DNA of 60,858 nucleotides, taken from the NCBI GenBank assembly GCA_003577005.1, contig QEUW01000011.1:1-60858 (forward strand). The letters run 5' to 3'. Position numbers and translations under genes: made by a program. This stretch comes from Chloroflexota bacterium. GTDB lineage: Bacteria > Chloroflexota > Anaerolineae > Caldilineales > Caldilineaceae. This document shows positions 56,198-60,858 of the stretch, piece after piece (the first letter of the stretch is position 1; each line of letters opens with the position of its first letter). The notes beneath the pieces are model-generated. The model made no database searches, had not been told where the DNA came from, and saw only the letters and a list, made by a program, of their open reading frames with translations.

Positions 56198-59100
56198 CAC
56201 GCACGGTGCTCTTCTGGTATACCAGCAACGTCCCGTTGGGGGCATAGATGTTGGCGTATAGGGTGCTCTCCTGACCAACCTGAGCCGCTTTGGGGTTACC
56301 ACTCAGGCTGCCGTTACCACCATTTGGCCCCGCCACGTAGAAGACAATGTCACTGGCACCCAGCTCAGTGGCGGACGGGTGCGGCCCGACCACGCTCTTT
56401 TGTCCCACGGCCAGCCGTCCAGTGATGCGAATCTCGGTCGCAGCCTGGAAGTAGAGGTTGACCTGCTGCCCCACCTCCCACGATGCAAAGTGATACTCGC
56501 CGCCACTGAAGATGACCGTGGCCTTCTGGTTGACCTTGAAGAGGCCGTAGCTGCCCGCAGCCAGCGTCAATGACCCATTCTGCGCCACCGTGATGTTGTT
56601 GCTGCCGGGGCTGATGGGCGGGAAGGCAGGCAGATCCACCACTGGCAGCGCCAGCGGCGCCACCTTGACGGGGATGTTGACCAGTTGCCCCTCTTGCAGG
56701 TGGTTATAATACACCGCTGGGATGGCGCTCTGCTGGTTGACCTTGACCGAGTCGCCATAGACGCTGCTGTCGCCCAAGAACGTGCTCTGCTGGCCGATAC
56801 TCATCTCCACCCCGCTGTCGAGGAAGGGTCCTGTGCTGGGGGTGTTCGCCACCACCGCACCGCTGTGGATGGTCACACTCTGGATCAGACGCACCCCCTC
56901 CTGGCCCAGAATCACCACGTCCAGCGTTTCGGCAGGGGATGTGCTCTCGATGCGGTAGCTCACACTCGCCGGCGGGGTCTCGTTACCGGCCATGTCCACC
57001 GCACCGCTACAGGTGGCTGTAAAGTCGCCTGTACCATCCTCATTGCCACCGCTGATCACTACCGTGGCCGCCGTCGCCACACCCGAGAGCGCATCCTGCG
57101 TGTCGCAGCCGGGCGCAGGTGCGGATTCCAAGGGATAAACCCCACCCTCGCTCACACCGGTCACCGTAACCACCGGTGGCGTCTGGTCGATCTGCGCTAT
57201 GATCACGTTGCTGAGGTTGCTGGTGTTGCCGGCATTGTCTGTAACCGTCTGTGGGGTCGAGGCAATCGCTGCCCCTTCGCCAGCGAGGGTCTGGCTGGCC
57301 GGGCAGGCGTCGGCGGGGATGCCGGAGAGTGCATCGGCGCAGGTGAATTCCACTGTCACGGCGCCGTTGTACCAGCCGGCGGCATTGGGCGCGCTTGTCG
57401 CCGCCGCGCTGATCGTGGGTGCGGTCTTATCTACAAAGATCGTATAGCTGCCATAGCCCGTGTTGCCGGCCAGATCGGCACAAGTGGCTTCCAATACCAT
57501 GCTCCCTTCACCGCTCGATGTGCTGCTGGTGGTGCAGTTCGCCGAGTGGATGCCGCTGCCATCCACGTTGTCTGCCCAGTTCCAGGGGACGGTGACATCC
57601 GTATTGTTCCAGCCATTAGCGTTGGCCGGCGGGTCCTGGGTTGGGCTGGCCGTAGGCGGTGTTGCGTCCACCAGTTCAAACGCGCCGATGTCGCATGCTG
57701 CACCCTGCGGGCGGGAGACGCCGCGCTGATCCAGATTGTTGACCGTGGCCGGGTCGGCGCAAACGGTGTTGTCTCCCTGGTTGATGGCCGGGCTGCCGGC
57801 GAGCAGGGCGTGCGTAAGGGTGGGGCCACTATTGTCCTGCAGGGGGCCGAGCAGGGGGTCGCCGGTCAGGTTGTTGGTGTTGACACCGTTGACACAGCCC
57901 AGACTGTCGGCGATCAGCGAGTGGCTGGCGTCGAGAGTGCTCAACTCTTGCACACAATCGCCACCCAGGTTATTGGCGATGATCGTATTGCCCAGTGTCA
58001 CCAGCGCACCGCCAGTGAAGAGGCCACCGCCGGCGGCGGCGCTGTTGCCGCTGAGGGTGCTGTTGATGATGCTCGCCGTGCTGTTGTCGAGGTTGAGAAT
58101 GGCGCCGCCGGCATCGGTGGTCTGGTTGTCGCTGAGGGTGCTATTGACTACGCTCACCGTGCCACCGCCAATGTTGACGATGCCACCGCCGCCCAATGGG
58201 CCGTTGTTGCCGTTGTTGCCGTGGATGGTGCTGTTGACCACGCTCAACGTTCCCCTATCACTGAAGATGGCGCCGCCGCCGGCGGCGCTGTTGTGGCTGA
58301 GGGTGCTGTTGACCACGTATACTGTACTATTGCTGAAGATGCCACCGCCCAGGCCAGTAGCGCCGGTCGTACGGTTGCCGCTGAGGGTGCTGTGGATCAG
58401 ATTCAGGGCGCCGCCATCCACGTTGGTGATCCCGCCGCCCCAGTTGGCGGTGGTGTTGCTGAGGATATTGCTGTGGCTGACCGTCAGCACACCGAGGTTG
58501 AGGATACCCCCACCCCCGTCGGCATCGGGGCCGGCGCCACGGGTGATGGTGATGGCTTGCATGGCGACGATGGTGTTGCGCTGGATGGTGAAGGGGCGCA
58601 CGCCGAGGAGGTTCTGCCCATCCACAATGTGGCCGGCCCCCTCGATGCGCAGGCTGACTCCTGGGTCGGCGTTGTCGATGGCCGGGGTCGAAGCGCCGAG
58701 CGCGATGTCATCGCTCAAGGTGATCACATACTCGCCCGGCGCGTTCTGCTCGTTGAAGCAGAGGATGGCGTCGTCCAGTTCGGCGCTGTCGGCGACGCTG
58801 CGCGGGAAGGGCAGACAGCCAACGCTGGCTTCCACCGCACCGATATCCACCGCGCTGCCGCGGATGCGCGGGAAACCCAGTCCGCGCTGGTCGGTGGTCA
58901 GCGGCTGGCCCAGGGCGTCGAGGGCGGCAGTGCTGTCTCCAGCATCAATCGCCGGGCTGCCGTCGAGCAGGGCATGTGTGAGGGTGGGGCCGCCGTTGTC
59001 TTGCAGCGGGCCAAGGTTGGGGTCGCCGGTCAGGTTGCTGGTCTTGGGCCCACTCAAGCAGCCCAGACCACTTTCAATCAGCGAATGGCTGGCCTCGAGG

Positions 59101-60197
59101 TTGTCTATGGTCACGCAATCGCCCCCGATGTTGTTGGCGATGATCGTGTTGCGCATGGTCGACACCTTGCCAATAGAAGCGAGGAGGAAAATGCCACCGC
59201 CCCAGTCGGCGCGGTTGTTGCTGATAGTGCTGTTGGTCAGCGTAATAATGCTGTCGCGGCCATAAATGCCGCCGCCATCATACCCCTCGGCAGCACGATT
59301 GCCGCTGACGGTGCTGTTGGTCAGGATCAGGGCGCCATTCTGCGCGTTAATGCCGCCACCCCATCCGAGTGTGGTGGTGTTGCCGCTGACGGTGCTGTTG
59401 TTCAGCGTCACGACGCCGCCATTGCTGAAAATGCCGCCGCCGGCCGCAGCGGTGTTGCCGCTGACGGTGCTGCTGTTTAGTGTCGTTGTGCCCCGGCTGA
59501 AAATGCCGCCGCCGAACTCAAACTGCGAGCCGTTGCCGCTGACAGTGCTGTTGTTCAGCGTCACGACGCCGCCATTGTTGAAAATGCCGCCGCCCGGTAC
59601 TTGGGAGCCGCCGCTGATGGTTGTGTCGTTGAGCGTGAGGTCGCCCGTACTGGCAACCTCAATGATGCGATAGTTGCCCGTGCCGCGGCGGATGGTGGCG
59701 TTGTTGCCCTGGATGGTGATGGCGCTGGTAATGATCGGCAGACCATTTGACCCTTCCTGCCGGCCGGTCAGGTTGTAGACGCCGCCGGCCAGGGTGATGA
59801 CATCCGCCTCGCTGCCGGGGGCACAGTCGGCATAGGTGGCGGCGTCATCGTTGGCGTTGACAAGGGCCTCGATCAGCGAGCAGAGCCCGTCGCCATCGTT
59901 GATGGCGGGGATATCGGTCGTGACGGTGATCTCGGCGGCGTAAACGGCCGGCGCACCGTTGAGCGCCAGGGCCAGCGCCACACCGGCCAGCGATGCGCCC
60001 AGCTTGCGCTGCCAGCGCCGCCGCGTCCAACGCGGCAGCCAGCGCAGCGCCTGATAGAGGTGGGTGAAGCGTTCGATCAGCACCCGGCTGCGCTGCACCA
60101 GCCAAGGCGCCAGTCGCGGGCTTCTCGCCATCTGCTCTTGGAGCGCCTGCGCAAAGGCCTGGGTCAGCTCGTCGGGGGATTGTTGATTCGACTGCAT
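56187..60197 (-). CDS. large secreted protein: CSLREA-like, beta-helix repeats, Ig-like and polymer-like C-terminus
   Basis: 1336 residues from ATG 60195-60197 behind AAGGAGA. A signal sequence (WQRKLGASLAGVALALALNG) comes after a ~60-residue N-terminal extension. A variant CSLREA motif (GDGLCSLIEALVNAND) opens the first of two parallel beta-helix regions full of LTNSTVSGN-type repeats, each ended by DNGGPTLTHALL and DQRG. Two or three Ig-like domains (TPPxxxP, DxxAGNT) follow, then a bactofilin-like repeat region (VGQQS, VNQKA, VGQKS). Probably an outer surface adhesin or matrix protein. Confidence 0.88.
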   Translation of the reverse strand: MQSNQQSPDELTQAFAQALQEQMARSPRLAPWLVQRSRVLIERFTHLYQALRWLPRWTRRRWQRKLGASLAGVALALALNGAPAVYAAEITVTTDIPAINDGDGLCSLIEALVNANDDAATYADCAPGSEADVITLAGGVYNLTGRQEGSNGLPIITSAITIQGNNATIRRGTGNYRIIEVASTGDLTLNDTTISGGSQVPGGGIFNNGGVVTLNNSTVSGNGSQFEFGGGIFSRGTTTLNSSTVSGNTAAAGGGIFSNGGVVTLNNSTVSGNTTTLGWGGGINAQNGALILTNSTVSGNRAAEGYDGGGIYGRDSIITLTNSTISNNRADWGGGIFLLASIGKVSTMRNTIIANNIGGDCVTIDNLEASHSLIESGLGCLSGPKTSNLTGDPNLGPLQDNGGPTLTHALLDGSPAIDAGDSTAALDALGQPLTTDQRGLGFPRIRGSAVDIGAVEASVGCLPFPRSVADSAELDDAILCFNEQNAPGEYVITLSDDIALGASTPAIDNADPGVSLRIEGAGHIVDGQNLLGVRPFTIQRNTIVAMQAITITRGAGPDADGGGGILNLGVLTVSHSNILSNTTANWGGGITNVDGGALNLIHSTLSGNRTTGATGLGGGIFSNSTVYVVNSTLSHNSAAGGGAIFSDRGTLSVVNSTIHGNNGNNGPLGGGGIVNIGGGTVSVVNSTLSDNQTTDAGGAILNLDNSTASIINSTLSGNSAAAGGGLFTGGALVTLGNTIIANNLGGDCVQELSTLDASHSLIADSLGCVNGVNTNNLTGDPLLGPLQDNSGPTLTHALLAGSPAINQGDNTVCADPATVNNLDQRGVSRPQGAACDIGAFELVDATPPTASPTQDPPANANGWNNTDVTVPWNWADNVDGSGIHSANCTTSSTSSGEGSMVLEATCADLAGNTGYGSYTIFVDKTAPTISAAATSAPNAAGWYNGAVTVEFTCADALSGIPADACPASQTLAGEGAAIASTPQTVTDNAGNTSNLSNVIIAQIDQTPPVVTVTGVSEGGVYPLESAPAPGCDTQDALSGVATAATVVISGGNEDGTGDFTATCSGAVDMAGNETPPASVSYRIESTSPAETLDVVILGQEGVRLIQSVTIHSGAVVANTPSTGPFLDSGVEMSIGQQSTFLGDSSVYGDSVKVNQQSAIPAVYYNHLQEGQLVNIPVKVAPLALPVVDLPAFPPISPGSNNITVAQNGSLTLAAGSYGLFKVNQKATVIFSGGEYHFASWEVGQQVNLYFQAATEIRITGRLAVGQKSVVGPHPSATELGASDIVFYVAGPNGGNGSLSGNPKAAQVGQESTLYANIYAPNGTLLVYQKSTVRGAF

Positions 60198-60222
60198 TTT
60201 GTCCGTCTCCTTTGAAAAATAG

Positions 60223-60249
60223 ATAAGTGACAAGTGACCAACGACAAAC
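60223..60249. repeat. GTGACAA/GTGACCA heptamer tandem
   Basis: Units AGTGACA-AGTGACC-AACGACA-AAC lie in the 53-bp spacer between the TIGR03032-type gene and the surface protein. There is no opposing arm. Confidence 0.65.
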
Positions 60250-60858
60250 TCACACCCATTCCGCCAGGGGCGTCTCGGCCAGCGCCGCATCGGGCAGCAC
60301 GTAGGATTGGGCGACCCGCTCATCCTCCCACTCCAATAGCTCGGGGAAGCGAGTGTTGTGCAGCACCTGCACGGCGAAGATCTCCTGCACGCCGCTCTCG
60401 AAGCGCAAAAAGCCCAGCGTCTGGCCGCTTTCGATATGCACCACCCAGACGCCACAGGTGCGCTCCTCGCCCAGCCGCTCGATCAGCGGTAACCCACTAA
60501 AGGTGGCGCTATCCCGCACCTGCGAGAGGCCGATGAAGGCGAGCGGGCCATAGAAGTCGAGGCCGCGGGTGAAGCCGGGAAGCTGGCAGATCGTGCGAAT
60601 TGTGAATTGTGAATTATGAATTGTGAATTGTGAATGCTGGGCTGGCGACGGCTCGACGATGGACAGAGTACCGTGGCCGGATTCGAGCAGGTAGAGCTGG
60701 TTGTCGTGCCAGCGGGGAGAGTGGGGCATGGAGAGACCGCTCAGCAGAACTTCGTTGCTTTCGATGTCTATGAGCAGGCCGCCATTGGCTTTGTTGGCGC
60801 GCCAGCCGCCGGGCGTGTCGGTGGCACCCAGGGCGGTGGCATATTTGGGCCGGCCATC
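60250..60858 (-). CDS. TIGR03032-type protein, N-terminus outside window
   Basis: 202 codons open to the window edge. The segments KYATALGATDTPGGWR, ANKANGGLLIDI and GLSMPHSPRWHDNQLYLLES are typical of TIGR03032 family proteins, a group of large beta-propeller-like proteins of unknown role. Between GTLSIVEPSPAQ and CQLPGFTRGLDFYG lies an extra peptide rich in HSQFTI-type repeats, encoded by GAATTGT heptamers, so a repeat has been inserted in frame. Its stop lies 52 bp before the surface-protein start. Confidence 0.85.
   Translation of the reverse strand, partial: DGRPKYATALGATDTPGGWRANKANGGLLIDIESNEVLLSGLSMPHSPRWHDNQLYLLESGHGTLSIVEPSPAQHSQFTIHNSQFTIRTICQLPGFTRGLDFYGPLAFIGLSQVRDSATFSGLPLIERLGEERTCGVWVVHIESGQTLGFLRFESGVQEIFAVQVLHNTRFPELLEWEDERVAQSYVLPDAALAETPLAEWV
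60595..60636. repeat. GAATTGT heptamer tandem inside the TIGR03032-type gene
   Basis: About six 7-bp units (GAATTGT-GAATTGT-GAATTAT-GAATTGT-GAATTGT-GAATGCT). Translated on the minus strand as HSQFTIHNSQFTIRT. Confidence 0.9.

Noticed and set aside
56685..59480. A 931-codon plus-strand frame opposite the beta-helix protein
   Set aside because: It is the antisense of a highly repetitive gene; its own sequence is a low-complexity shadow without motifs, whereas the minus strand shows a signal peptide, a CSLREA-like motif and beta-helix repeats.

Overview
The window is a GC-rich chromosomal segment that fits a member of the Chloroflexota, perhaps near Caldilineales. This is inferred from the gene repertoire and from secreted proteins ending in a short 'FLPLV'-like motif; no rRNA is present to test it. 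It holds about 44 protein genes, one tRNA, and an unusual density of short palindromic or heptameric repeats.

Layout. 1-1.7 kb: a truncated maf gene, a possible small ORF and a Gfo/Idh/MocA oxidoreductase. 1.8-5.3 kb: a secreted SdrD B-domain/DUF11 surface protein on the minus strand, apparently split by a frameshift. 5.3-6.7 kb: an AT-rich gene-free stretch that ends in a strong promoter and a leader region. That leader encodes a 36-residue peptide loaded with Leu, Val and Ile codons and can form pause, antiterminator and terminator hairpins, i.e. a ribosome-mediated attenuator. 6.7-30 kb: a nearly complete branched-chain amino acid island, all on the plus strand: ilvB, ilvN, ilvC (plant-type long form), leuA, leuC, leuD, leuB, ppc, cimA and ilvD. 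Into it are interspersed two paralogous membrane proteins around a YbjQ protein, a broken C39-like peptidase, a GNAT acetyltransferase, a nucleotidyltransferase and a HAD hydrolase. CimA gives a threonine-independent route to 2-oxobutyrate, so isoleucine, valine and leucine could all be made from pyruvate.

30-38.5 kb: a SIS protein, a shikimate-dehydrogenase-like protein, a MetE-core-like methyltransferase and a PfkB sugar kinase, then a membrane protein, a TPR protein, a lone DhaL and glycerol kinase. 38.8 kb: selC, the selenocysteine tRNA. 39-44 kb: a small beta-sandwich-like protein, a subtilase fused to a CBM48 glycogen-binding domain, an esterase, an ATP-grasp enzyme and a CofE-like gamma-glutamyl ligase. 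44.3 kb: a MurA with Asp in place of the usual catalytic Cys. 45.9-50 kb: a sugar ABC transporter (two permeases and a binding lipoprotein, no ATPase). 50-52.4 kb, minus strand: PIG-L deacetylase, ferredoxin and a Crp/Fnr regulator. 52.7-60.9 kb, minus strand: a five-PA14 secreted protein, two small proteins, a large CSLREA/beta-helix surface protein and a truncated TIGR03032-type protein.

The strongest signals beyond ordinary annotation are: (1) the ilv attenuator, in which the three helices are mutually exclusive; (2) about nineteen intergenic elements made of tandem 7-9 bp units facing their own reverse complements, some of which run into coding sequences and are translated; (3) a four-copy family of roughly 84-143 bp two-armed palindromes, three with terminal inverted repeats; and (4) several frameshifted or duplicated genes, among them a peptidase broken by an exact 17-bp tandem duplication.
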